This document shows, piece by piece, positions 49,307 through 61,252 of a stretch of 64,000 nucleotides of DNA. The notes beneath the pieces were generated by a model. The model made no database searches, was not told the origin of the DNA, and was given only the letters and a program-made list of their open reading frames with translations. This DNA is from Straminergon stramineum (Eukaryota; Streptophyta; Bryopsida; Hypnales; Calliergonaceae). The position numbers were made by a program, and so were the translations under genes. The stretch covers positions 377,001 to 441,000 of the forward strand of contig OY987272.1 in assembly GCA_963920665.1 (NCBI GenBank), read 5' to 3'. Each line of letters opens with the position of its first letter. The stretch's first letter is position 1.

Positions 49307-51240
49307 AATCAAAATTCTACATTAGGATGAGTCTTTTATACTAGAAGTATCTTTCTTGTGAGAATTGTAACTAAAATGACAAATTTGAGTAGTAGATAAG
49401 GATTGTAGCTAAGATGCCAAATTACTTAAATTGCTTGGATGTTTGGGGGGCAACATAAGTTTTGATCCAAGCCTCCAATTTGAATTTTTTGACTCCCACA
49501 AAGGGGGTAAATGTTCCCATCTTGTCTCAAATTGTCATAAATATTCATTCAAAATTGACTTCATATAACCTTATCCAAGATTTCATGTGTACATTGAATG
49601 GTCACACTATCTTTTAGAGGTTAAAATAATGTGTAAGGACTACAAATTTATAAACTCCGTTGAGGCACTAAAAAATCCATGTTTGCCACAATTGACAAAA
49701 ATGTGACTAAATGTTCTATACAACTATCCTGCGACTATAACCTTCTCTATTTGCACCATATTCTTACTTCATTGTTTTACATCAGTAGTACTATGTTTTA
49801 GTTGCAAAGTAGTTGTAGAATGAATTGAATACATTATTTTAGTCACAAAGCAATCATAGAATGTAGTGTAGGATTACAAGATTTGTAACAAAGTTCAAAT
49901 TTAGAATGAATATGAATTATTCTCCATCCAATATGCATCGTAGTTGTCAATGTGGATAGGTTTACACTCTATGGAATCCACTGTGTGTATCTACAACAAC
50001 AACAAATGACTAGGAAACAACTAAAAAACAACTACAATTTAAAAATGATGATTGTTGATTCCTAGTTGTTTGCTAGTTGTTTCTTAGATGTTTCCTAGTC
50101 ATTTTCTAATTGTATATTAGTCGTTTCCTAGTTGTTTCGAAAGTCATTTTCCAATTGTTTTATATTAGTTGTGCCATATCAATTGTCAAGAGTACCATTA
50201 GATTGAACATATAATACTTGTAAGTTGTTGTATTCTAAGGTAAAGAATTCTCTTGATAGAATTGTAAGATTTTTACATTTTGTAAATTTTCTATAATTTG
50301 TAGATTTCTACAATTTGTAGATTCCAACATTCTATAATTTTTTTTTTAAATCCAATTTTTAAAAATCCTATGATATTATAAAGTTTCCTAAACTAATGAA
50401 ATCTATTAAGTACCAATATTCAAATTTTTGGAATTTAAAAAAGAAGCTAGATTTGAAATTTTGAAATCTACAAATCATTGAGATTAGAATCTCAAGATCT
50501 ACAAATCTAAAATTCAAATGAGTCACAAACAAATCATAAATTAGTCACAACGAGTTACAATAAAGTTATAGATAAGTCACAAATGAGTCACCAACAAGTT
50601 GCACAATTCATCAATTGAGTGACCAACCTCACATGGTAGAAAATACCACATAAGCAACCATGTCAAAAAATTTCATTGACAAAGTTCCAAGTAGTCTATC
50701 ACAACTTGCAACTACAATTCCACATACAACTTGACCTCAACAATTGTGGGTCTTTAAATTAGCACCAATTGCAAACTGTCCTATGCAACTCAAAATCAAA
50801 GTCTAGAAGTTGGAAGAATCTCAAGAAAGTTTCATCATTTTTGATAAATAATGTTTAGTGAACTAATGTATTTGATTACAATGAAAGCTAAATTTTAAAT
50901 AATTTTGATGTGAAATTGGAAAATGTCAATCCCAATTGTGAAAATGTTTTAGAAAGTACTATATATCCTATTGCAATTTTGCAATTTATAAAAATAATTC
51001 TAAGAATGAATTTTATATGCTATTTTTGCTAAAAAGAACATACTTTCTTGGAACAAAAAATGAAAACATCTTCACATCTTTCATTTTATTGATGAGAATG
51101 GAATGGATCCAAAAACTATATGAAACTAAATTTAAATTGTTAGATTTTTTGCCTTTAAAACAAGAAAAATATATTTTTGATCTACATGTTGAAATTCCAT
51201 GAAATTTCACCTCTAAGATATGACCTACTACTTTTATTAC
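49307..51240. other. AT-rich DNA with low-order repeats
   Basis: Around 49988-50170 the phrase 'ctagttgtttc' and its inverse 'gaaacaacta' recur (entered separately). Around 50515-50600 'gagtcacaa' recurs every 12-20 bases. 50270-50345 repeats 'ataatttgtagattt'. No gene seen. Confidence 0.45.
49988..50170. repeat. Inverted and tandem 'ctagttgtttc' repeats
   Basis: On the left, 'aacaacaaatgactaggaaa' and 'caactaaaaaacaac'. On the right, successive copies of 'ctagttgtttc' at about 12-base spacing. The two halves are complementary and could form an imperfect hairpin. Confidence 0.55.

Positions 51241-51324
<84 letters not shown>
51241..51324. repeat. (ATT)n microsatellite, about 28 units
   Basis: An uninterrupted trinucleotide run of about 84 bp. 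It gives a poly-isoleucine frame on the minus strand that is not a gene. Such a long pure run is likely to vary in length between individuals. Confidence 0.95.
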
Positions 51325-53538
51325 GTCTTCTCTAAAATTATCACTCAAAAATATCAAAAACTTCCCCTCTAAATCAATAAATCTGTAATAAGTTACCCCA
51401 AGTATCTAGTGACCCACTTTGAATCTCTTGGAATTTCAGGGGCTAAAATATTTATTTACTTAAATACTACTACGATTAGGTTAGGAAGGTTCAAAGTTTT
51501 GCTCATATGGAAAGTAGATATAAATTCAATAATTATTGTGCTACCCCAATAGAGACAAAATTGGCAAACATTTCTTACAATTGGCTTACAATGCTCCTGA
51601 CGATTGAGAAATTACTTGCCTAAGGTGTAGAGAATTAGAGCCAAGTTGCCCATGACATTTGCTCAAGTTGACATGAGTTGAAATCAATGTTGGAAAGAAA
51701 CGAAACTTTATATTTGTATTAATAGACTACTAGTATTTTATAGGTTTGTCTTAAGTGTGTTGACATTACAAACATTGTTGGCACCAGGCACCAAGCATGG
51801 TTTAGGTTATATTGCAGAGTTCAACAACTCGTGCACTCAGTCCACTTCATCTGAAAACGCATCATAATGGATCACAAACCAGTTGCAAGATGTTGCAGTC
51901 AGTATTCAGTCATTTCCAGGCTCCAATTCTACTCCCAACAGCCCCAAAATTACTTTTACAGAAACAGTCTGTACATGTAACTAATGATATTAATTTCCCT
52001 GCCCTGCCACCTCCTTCTGCATCCCGGCTTACATGCCCTTTCACTTGCAACATTGAATGGAATTTGATGTCCTTGCAGCTATGAAAATTCAGTTCATCTT
52101 CCATTTTCAAAAAATTCTAGTTGGCTTACACGACACCGGCATATTTTGTCAATTTGTCTTTCCTTTGTGCACACAGCACACTCCAGGATTCTACCAACGT
52201 AGAGCTTCACAAGCTGATGATTGGTATGATTGCTTCAAGTACTGTAACAGTTTAGACAAAAGAATAACTCGGGCTATTGGCCGCAGTGAATATTGAAGTG
52301 TCTGTTGGGTAGTTCCACTAACTTAAGCCACATGGATTGGACGTCGCTATCGATCAGTAGCAAGCGCTACCCTGGTTTAGATAAACATTGATAAAGTGCC
52401 ACAGTGTAACTCAAGTGGAAATAGTTCAACAGAATCGTGTCCAATTACTCTGCCAATTTGAATGCGTGAATGAATGAAATCAAGAACTCAAGAGAATTGA
52501 AGAGCAAGCATTTGCGTATATTACATTTTATGCATATTAGTTTGCAAATTTAAGGTAATCTAACATGTAAAGCACAGCATTCCCATGAATATTATCAGAA
52601 GCTCCGCAACTGAGCCATTCTTGCAAGCACGTGAATCTTCGGTAGCTTCCGATGCTCATTCAATGTTGCTGATTATGAGAGAAACGAAGGGGGAAGCTGC
52701 TACAGTGGCTGCACCGGCAAGGACGCACGGTCATCGAAGGAAATATGGCAAGCGAGATGCATATTGAGGAGACCTTTTGGTCCCGATTTAGTGACAGATG
52801 GACAGTGAGGCCTCCATTGAAATTAGCTAGGGACTGACGCGTTTGGGGAGCAGCCACTAATAGACATAGACATATAACTAAAGGTAGAATCAGATATTAC
52901 TGTTCACTTAAGCTGGTGTGTACAGATGCAGTGAAAATCACAATCAGTTGTTATTTTCTCCTTGTGAAAAATAGAAATCAGTAACAATGTAATATAAAAA
53001 TAAAATGAAAATTTGGAGAGTTTTTATATTTTTTGTGAATTTTCAAAGTCAAGATTGGAAGAAACTTCACAGTGTTCAATAGGTGCATGCTTGAAGCGCC
53101 TTGAGCAAGTCCCCAAACCAATGAAACTATTTACTAAAAGCTTGTTACTTTACAACTATGAAGTGCCATTTGTAAAGTAGGAGCCATTCAAAGTGAACAA
53201 TTTGAGGACATATTGGTGACACTTCAATGGACACCTATTGGACGTAAGTGGTGGTGGTGGGTGAATGGTGAAGGATATAAGGTGGGTGCCCCAAATGCAC
53301 CAATGATCCTAAACCGCCATCTTCACTCCGGTACATCTCCAAAATAATTATGTACTTAGGCATAAGAAATTGTTTTAGAACCAAACTTTGTTCCTTAATA
53401 ACTTTTGTATACGGTATCCAAATGTCGCATCCTTTGATGTGTAGGAACCTCCTTTCACTTGCCAATAATAAAATATGAAAATTTGACCAAGATAACAATT
53501 AATAATAGTAATTAAAGGCAATAGGAACCTTAACTACC
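51325..53538. other. Intergenic DNA upstream of the RSL locus, no gene assigned
   Basis: 51790-52320 and 52560-52860 are less AT-rich, with frames of 60-90 codons on both strands, but none shows a recognised domain. They could be remnants of genes or distal regulatory DNA. The mixed composition resembles the DNA around the two real genes more than the transposon-rich left side. Confidence 0.4.
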
Positions 53539-53768
53539 TTAACCCTTAAAGGACGGTCTGGTGGCCATGGAAATCCTCCCTTTTGGAATTGTGTGACATC
53601 ATCTACTAGGATAAAATAAAAAATAGTCATTGAAAGTCATACTATTGTAGAAAACCTACCCTTTTCTCACAAAATTCTGAGGATGAATAGTCATAGTTCT
53701 GTCCTACATGGGGAGATTCTTTGTCATCCATCGGACACTAAATTGCTGCTTAAACGTTTAAGGGTTAA
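53539..53768 (+). mobile_element. TTAA-flanked MITE with piggyBac-like ends, 230 bp (copy 2)
   Basis: The left end is TTAACCCTTAAAGGACGG and the right end CGTTTAAGGGTTAA, with TTAA at each edge. It aligns end to end with the element at 35567-35797 in opposite orientation. It lies about 2.5 kb upstream of the RSL start codon. No coding capacity. Confidence 0.85.
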
Positions 53769-56259
53769 GTCATATCCTAAAGAGACCCGGATATATCAAA
53801 TTGGTAAATACCAGTCAGCAAGGGAAAGCTAGAAACTTGCATGAACAAGCGACTGACGGACGTTCCAACAGCCCGCCCAGGGTTGACAATCGACGACCGT
53901 GGCTCTCAGTCTTGGCCGAGAAATATTTTATTAGCCAGCCCAAACGACAGATTCACAGAGTATCAACTGTTGCGCCAGGGGAACAGTGCTGTAATGCAAC
54001 TGTAGCTGGAAACATGGTAGTAGTACTGTAACAAGTTTACCAATAGTAGAACGAAAGGCTGGTTTTTTTTGATGAGGTGATTGGGACTAGTTATGAGCTT
54101 ACCTGAAGAGTCGTGTTTTTCGACAACTAACCGATGAAGATCGGAAGTGAGAGCTTGCAGTGGGTCCGGAGAGCGGTCGAATTGAATTAAAAAAATGAGA
54201 AGATTTCATTTGAGTCCCCCAAAAAATATTAAAAAATGAGAATCCTACTGGAAGCGGAAGGACTGTGGCAAGCCAAATGGGACCCGTGCCTTGAATGCCA
54301 CCAGAGGAGTTGCTGCACGTCGGGGGGCCTAGCTCCGGGGTCCCCGACCGCCCCCACAGCCTTTTTATAGCCAACCAGTTCTACCCCTCTCGCATGGATC
54401 TCTGCCTGCTCTAAAACTAACACTGATCTTCCCTGCCTCGGCTTCAGTGCCCTGCTCGTGCTCCCGCCACTGACCATCCTGCGGGATTGATCATGATGCC
54501 TTTCTAAGTTAGACAGATCGACAGTCGTTTCAACGTCGCGTGGCTGTCTTTGCCTACGTACAGTTCCTTTCCCTTTCCACCCCACGACCAATACACCCAC
54601 ATTCAGAAGTAGATTGAAGCTTTTAGCAACGGGTCCTAGATGAATTCCCCAAGTTGCTGCCTACATTCAGACACGACATTCATCACCAGCGCTAGGTAGC
54701 TGCAACGACGGGCAGGCGGGCGGGCGAGGTCAGCAGTTGGATGCAGCTCTGATTTTGTTCGGGTATGTTCCGAGTACGTTTTTTCTGTTTCTTGTTTGAG
54801 GGAGCTTCCTGACTATCAGCGTCGGCTGGTTGATGAACAGAGTGATCCAAGATATGGCCAGGAAGAAAGTAACTTAGTGACTATGGAATTTCCAGAAATC
54901 TGCTTGTCTGAGAGAGATAGAGAGCTTGAGACTGGACATTCAATCTAGCTAGCCTTGAGGGATACATCACGTTCGGAAGATCTTGCGTATTTAGGGTCCT
55001 TGTGCAATGGAAATGGTGCGCTGCTCATGCTAGCTCGCCCGTGTTTCTGTCTGGCAGTAACTGAAAAGTGAGGCTTTCTGAGGCTGATCGGTAGGATTCT
55101 AATACTGGAGGTCCCTCTTTTTAGGATTCACGTGAAATTGGAGACAGTGCTTGGTAAAGCCTTGGAAGGCTTGTTTGGCGACTTCCTTGGGCCATCAAAT
55201 GCAAGAGATTTTCCGATCGTGTTCTTTCTTCAGAGTGCCTGGACCGGGATCTGGAAGCTCACTTCGTGCTGTTCATGGTCGGCGATGTTGGAGATTCAGT
55301 TCAACGACTAGCATTGCCAGCAGCGGTATTAGTCCACTAGAGAAGAGTAGTTCCAGCCTTCCAGGACAATCCTTGGCAACAAGCGTGCTAGTCAGGTAGA
55401 CTCAGGTTTCAAATATTGACTGAGTTCTTGGTGTCATTGATACATTTCCAAGAGTTGCTTGCGAGCGAAATCAAATCACCTAAACGGCGCATGCAATTTT
55501 GAAGAACCCCGGTGGTACAAAAGCCTGATCATCATAGCCTGTACTGTTCAAGGACCTTAGAAGTATCCTACGACTGTACGCCGCTCTCTCGTTTGCTGCC
55601 TCGCGAAGAGGCTCCGAGGAGCTATATCTACAAGTCCAGAGAGCGAATATGGCGAGGAGCTAGCATCTGCCCAGCTGTCAACCTCTACTCGATCGATCGG
55701 CAGACTTCCTCTGCGAAAGCATGTAGTCCGAATAGCTGTCGGGACGGTAAGCGCACAGATTATTACTGACGTGCGAGTTTGATTCATTTTCTGCAAGCTC
55801 TTTCCTTGTCCATGCTTACAATGTGGATATACTCGGATTGGGTCTAACAATCAATAAAAGTCCAAGGTTTATCTTATCTTTCGGGAGCGTGGAAAAATAG
55901 GAAGAATTTGGCCACTCATACAAATCTAAGGACTGCCATTTTAATTAGCAAGCATAAGTCCTACTAAATGAACTGAAATAGTTTGTGGAACACCGCGACC
56001 CCCCGATCGACGGGAGAACGGAATTATATAGCTAGCTTGAACCTGCAAGTAGAATACAGATGAACACTAGACTATCGGTCGACCTACAATGAATGGATGC
56101 TCCTAATTCAAGTGCAGCTAGCTAGCTAACTAGCAACAATTTCATGCAAGTGAATATATACATCATCCTTATAAAATGAAGATCGACTCGATCGGAAGTC
56201 CTGAAGTTTCGCATGTAAATTAACTTGCCTATATTGAGGGGGTAGTAAATGTGCTGACA
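53769..56259 (+). promoter_or_regulatory. Probable promoter and 5' UTR region of the RSL gene
   Basis: The composition rises in GC from about 53800 onward and stays so into the first coding exon. There is a weak TATA-like 'tttttatag' at 54362-54370, followed by pyrimidine-rich sequence. A likely splice acceptor 'gtggtgtgcag' ends at 56272, just upstream of the ATG at 56281, so a 5' UTR intron may occupy part of this region. The open frames here are on both strands and show no domain, so I do not call genes. The exact transcription start cannot be fixed from sequence alone. Confidence 0.4.
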
Positions 56260-59238
56260 ATGGTGGTGTGCAGTGCATCCATGCTTCCAGATGAATTGCA
56301 GGGGATGAAACGGGAGTCGGCGTCTGGATTTGGAGACGAGCCATTGGGAGCCATGGCAGGCCAGCTTAGCCCAACGACGGCGGAGTCCGCCTCAGACCAA
56401 ACCTCGACGTGCTTGCTCAGCGTTGGGGTGGGCAGTAGTCCTGCGACTCCGACTCCTTCTGCGTGCGAGACGGCCATGTGGGAGGAATGGACGCAAGCCA
56501 CCTCCGCAGGCGACGAAGCGTCGACCAGCAACTTCCTTCCAGACCTCGCCAGCCGCCTCTCGTTCCAGCCCAGTGACATGCTCGCCACTTGGATGACCAG
56601 CTTCCACCCGCTCGCGCCATCCTCCTTGAACCCCGATCTCGTCGTGGACGTAGTCACCGCAGGCCTTCTCGATCCTTCCGACCTGGTGGTCGACTCCACC
56701 GCGGAGTTTCCACTGGCCTTCGAGAAAGCCCCCTCGCACCGCCATTTGCGGCGAGCAGCCCCAGGCGCGCTGGGGCCGCTCTCCCCGTCGTCGCCTCTGG
56801 CCATCCAGAACGGGCTGCTGAACCCACTGGGCGACCCGTGGGATAGTTGCCCCCAGTGGTCGACGGTGACCAGTACTGGCCAAACGTCGTATGACATTTA
56901 CGGTCACGGCGCCAGGAGAATTCGAAGTCCCAGTCCTAATTTTCTCCCAGATCATTCGTCGGCTGCGATTGACCATCTGGAAAACAGCAGCAGCACTTGC
57001 AGGTACAGGCCACGCCACACCGATATCTTCATTGGTCCGAACGGGACGTTCGAGTCCACCCCGGGAGGCTGGACGCCGCAGTTGATGTACGACGCTATGT
57101 CGGAGACGACGACGGTGGGATCCTCCGTGACGCCCTTGAAGCTGATGGCGTCGTTGCGAGAAGCAGGGGAGGCCACCAGCAGCGAGGTTTGCGTGGAGAG
57201 GCAGACTGAGATCGACCTCGACATGCTTCGAGACAGAATTCGAACTGTCATCTCAGTGGAGCCTCCTTCGCAGGGTGGGAGCTCGGGCACCATGTCCAGC
57301 GGGCGGGAGGATTGCAATCGAGCCGGAGCGGAATCGACGAGTATGACGACGACGAGGACCACGCAGGTGGTCTGGCCTGGGAAGCACCGCCTCGAACTGG
57401 TGGAAGTAATCGACAGGGAAGAAGACATGAAATCCAGCAGTCCGCCCCTGCTCAAACGTCCCAGAATTACCACGGTAAGCATTAATCGATACACCAATTT
57501 CCTTTCTTCCTCCTGACCGACATATCTATTCCAGATTTGGTTTCCACAGCTGGAATTTGACGAGTTTAGCAAAAAAATTCAGAAACCTTTGAATTAGCTG
57601 AATGCAACATTTGGAACATGCATGCTTGAAGCATTTTTTTCAGCAAACATGCAAAAAATTTCCAGCAAACGTATTCCAAAACGCTGTTCTCTTTGGACAA
57701 GTCTAGTAGAAACGTTGAATGTCAATTTCGGAATCACGTTCTTGTGTTATCAGCGACGTTCAAACGTTGCTAAAATGCATTGCTAAGGGACTGAATTCTG
57801 CTACCTAGAGCTATCTATGCCACAACTACTAACCTCCCCCCATGCAATTTAATCTAGTATTGCGGATATATATCTTTCAAGACATGTGACAGGTAGACAG
57901 GCGCGTTTTCATTGATTCTGATAAGCTGCTGCTAGCTGTTTCAGAAGATCGATCGACCGATCGGCTAACCAGTAAGCTAGATCCTGTCTTAGAGATGGTA
58001 GCTAGCTAATTCGATGTTTAGTATGGATGGTTTCAAGCCTGATTTGATTGATTAAATAGTTTGTTCTGTTAAATATAATTACCCCAGGTGGAGCAGGCGA
58101 AAGCATTGCAGTGGAGTGATCAGACGCTTCGAGGAGCCGAACTGAGGTCGTACTACTGCCCTCGGAGTAGCAGCCTTTCATCAGCAGCAGCAGCAGCGGA
58201 GGCGATGGACATCATGGCCATTGGCCCGGCACTCAATACCAACGGCAAACCTCGCGCGCGGCGGGGCTCTGCTACCGATCCGCAGAGCGTGTACGCCAGA
58301 GTAAGAAATCACTTAAATCACGACTCTTGCTTCTAAATTACTATTCCACTGCCTAATATCACATTCTTTATTTCTGTAAAGCTCAAAGGCGGTTAACTTA
58401 TGTTTCGTGAATACGTACTGATCTCGAATTCTAACGGATATTTCCATGTCCGTGATTGCGTATTTGGCAGCATAGACGCGAGAAAATCAATGAACGCTTG
58501 AAGAATTTACAGAACCTAGTCCCGAATGGAGCCAAGGTGGACATTGTCACCATGCTGGACGAAGCCATTCACTACGTCAAATTCTTGCAAAATCAAGTCG
58601 AGGTAATAATATTACTGGCCTTTGATGTAAGCTCACGGACAAGACCTGAGTTTTGTTGTCGGGAGTTAGGGATTCCAAGTCGTAAGACCAACAATTCTAC
58701 ATATCAATAGTTCGTAACGCAATAATTTATACTAGGAATCTTGTAATTAAATGTCAATGCTAAGTACCATCACAAAAAAAATTGAAGTACTACAGGTATC
58801 ACATGTACATGTTTGCAAGGTTCATTTCAGAATTTCAATGCCATATTAAATCCCAAATTGTAACGGCAGTTTCATAATCATAAGCTCTTCATATTCCAAC
58901 ACAAAATAATTTATAGAATCTTGAATAATTAGTTGATAGGTAAGGCACTCCTTATGTTTTTTGAAGGTGTTTGTTAGGGAACAGAGACTTAGTTCCGACA
59001 ATAATGGCACGCGACTGCCTGTACACCATAGCAATGCACGATTGCTTGATCATACCATTTTCAACTGAAACTTTTACTCTACGTCTAGCTGATGGTTAGT
59101 CCTCACTGTCTTGGATATGGGAACAGTTGCTCAAGTCCGACGACCTCTGGAGGTTAGCAACTCCAAATAATTACAATGGCCTAGACCTGTCCACTCTGTA
59201 CCCACATTGGAGGGAGCTGGAGTCAAGTGCATCCTAGC
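56260..59238 (+). CDS. RSL: RSL-type (ROOT HAIR DEFECTIVE SIX-LIKE) bHLH transcription factor
   Basis: Nuclear transcription factor of the RSL subfamily (bHLH group VIIIc), which in land plants promotes outgrowth of single epidermal cells such as root hairs and rhizoids. Four coding exons join in frame: 56260 (or 56281)-57474, 58088-58300, 58471-58602 and 59128-59238 (stop TAG). All junctions are GT-AG and fall between codons. The product is about 556 residues (549 from the second ATG). The N-terminal 400 are Ser/Thr/Pro-rich and probably disordered. Exon 2 ends in [10 protein letters not shown] and exon 3 continues [10 protein letters not shown], giving the basic region and helix 1. The loop PNGAKVD and helix 2 ([14 protein letters not shown]) follow. 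Exon 4 encodes [20 protein letters not shown], the RSL-specific extension. The basic region has Gln-Ala-Arg where most bHLH proteins have His-Glu-Arg, as in this group. Coding exons are GC-rich against AT-rich flanks. Class I versus class II within RSL needs a tree. The start is the least certain point, because a 5' UTR acceptor at 56272 would leave only the ATG at 56281. Confidence 0.92.
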
Positions 59239-59831
59239 AGTACTGAGGAATTATATATTATCTCACATATTCCATGAACCAGACTTCATCATTTGGTTAA
59301 TTGCTGCTGCTGCTGCTCAGTACAGGGTTTTTCCACACCACCACACATTGAAGTTAGCTACATAGTATACATACTGCACAATATCGATGGCTTGTGCGCT
59401 GGTTTGGCATCAACCATCTTGAGTGCCCGGTGTTGATAGCTTCAGCTGGCCCTCTATCAGACCCTCCATGCTGCGGCATGCGCAAGTGATTCGATGAGAT
59501 ATGGCTGAAGGCATCAAAACTGAAATTGTGCAGATCACTCGTACGTACGTTGTGAAAATTCTAATTCCTTCGAATGATCGATCTCAGGCTAGCCTATTGC
59601 ACATACACTCCTCACTGTTACTAGGCTACTCTCAGGCTAGAATCATTGACTACAAGTATAGCTAGATATACACGGATGTGGTTAGGGTTCCCTCCAAATT
59701 GAATTTGGACTTCGGATTAATTGGCCGTCCACCCCATGTACTGTACATGACAGATTCCACAGAATGATCCAGTAATTTACATGAACAAGGTTGATTTATG
59801 TCCCTGAGGTCGGTCTGCTTGAGTGGATGAT
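59239..59831 (+). other. Probable 3' UTR and downstream DNA of the RSL gene
   Basis: Mixed-composition sequence follows the stop codon, including a short GCT repeat (about 59303-59317). No further open frame with a domain is seen. No poly(A) signal could be chosen with confidence. Confidence 0.35.
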
Positions 59832-60241
59832 TTAACCTTTGATTAATAAATTTAAAACATTAGTGCAATATGAAGAGCTAAAGGAATACTTACAAAAAGC
59901 TTGTTTTGAATGGAGATGTTCACCATAAAAATTTAAACCTCAAACTCTCAAGCATGTGCAAGAAATTTAAGTTAGGAGAATTCAAAGCTAGAAAACCTAT
60001 TGATCCTATTGATGGCAAGGTACAAATACAAAGTTTATCTTTTCACTTAGAACACTTATATTTTAGAATCTATTTTGGCAAAGCCTTTCAGTTATTTCTG
60101 CACATTCTCATACAAGTCTAATGCAAGATCCTCCAATAGGATATGCAAAAGGAGTTTGTTTTCATTGTAACTCTTTGCACTAGAAATGAAAGTTTTGTGT
60201 TAGTATCTGGTGCAATGTAGTTCCAAAACGTTAGGGGCTAA
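59832..60241 (+). mobile_element. Decayed TTAA-type MITE, 410 bp, downstream of RSL
   Basis: The left end is TTAACCTTTGATTAAT; the right end is ACGTTAGGGGCTAA, where the final TTAA has become CTAA. The right part ('acaagtctaatgcaagatcc', 'gcactagaaatgaaagtttt') aligns with the right part of the copy at 48353-49306 ('gcttaatacaagatcctaca', 'gtactagaagtggcagttct'). The 71-codon frame inside is not a gene. Confidence 0.65.
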
Positions 60242-61252
60242 AATATATACCCATTGAACATGAAAATCTAAGTTTGATTTTGGTCACACCTTCACTCAAC
60301 CCTAAAAAGTTTCACAATTCATTCTTACAATATCCCAAAGATACAAAAATACTCTTTCAAGTGCCAACTAGATCCAACAAAAAGTAAGACAATTTAATGA
60401 TAGGAATTGTGCACACATGCTACTGATGCTAGGTGATGTTATCCTAGTTGGATGGGGGTGAACATTGACTTCTCTATAGAAGATATTCTAAGCAAGAATG
60501 AATTCAACAAGGATAATCCCCTAACTTCTAGAAAGCCTATACCAAATACTATGACAAAGTCAACATCTAGACAGCTAACAAACTAAAATAACATATATTA
60601 TGCTTCCTCAATATACAACTTGCAAATTGGACCTTGAGTCAGTAAAAAATAAGAGAAGTTAGTCAGGATCATTCCCAAAAATGAATTGAATGTCCATGGA
60701 AGAATGTTATTGTAGAGTACTTAACACTTAAGTTATGGACACTTCTTTCGGAACCTTTCATGAACCAGTTTTTGTAATGAACTTCACGTGAATGCACAAT
60801 GATCATTTTTCACATGGCTTGAGGAGTGGTTGTCACCACGTGTTAGACTTGGCAAAGGTTACATTATATGAATCCCAATGTTTTTCTGACAAATCAATGA
60901 TTAGGTGAGAAAAGTCACATTCATTTTGTGAAAGTAATGCATGTGTTGTTTCAATAATCTCATCATTTGAGAAACACTAATGTCAATGTCAATGTGCGCA
61001 TTCCAACTTGTATAAGCACAATGGAGTTGTGCTTATGCACATTGATGTTTCTTCTAGGCAAATTGATAGAGACGGCAAATTGATAGAGACGGCAAATTGA
61101 GGGAGAGAAGAGTTCAAATTGGGAGGTTGGCTTCTATTAGAAATAGTTATTTTCAAAGAAGAGTTGTGACAATTCAAGAGTATCTTGTAGCCAAATAATT
61201 CTTCTATTCACAATGAAGCTACAATCTCTCATCACATGCTTGCATTGTTGGT
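60242..61252. other. AT-rich intergenic DNA
   Basis: I see one palindromic stretch at about 60995-61045 ('ataagcacaatggagttgtg' next to 'cttatgcac') and a short direct repeat 'aaattgatagagacggc' at 61060-61093. A terminal repeat of the following Tc1-type element may be here but was not identified. Confidence 0.4.

Noticed and set aside
51013..51357. Minus-strand frame with a long poly-isoleucine run
   Set aside because: It is the translation of the ATT microsatellite, not a protein.
54099..55850. Frames of 80-120 codons on both strands upstream of RSL
   Set aside because: No domain, no matching splice pattern, and GC-rich composition explains the lack of stops; more likely promoter and 5' UTR.
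56229..57572. Long minus-strand and other-frame open frames of 200 codons or more over the RSL first exon
   Set aside because: GC-rich exons keep several frames open. The plus frame joins in phase to the bHLH exons, so the others are shadows.
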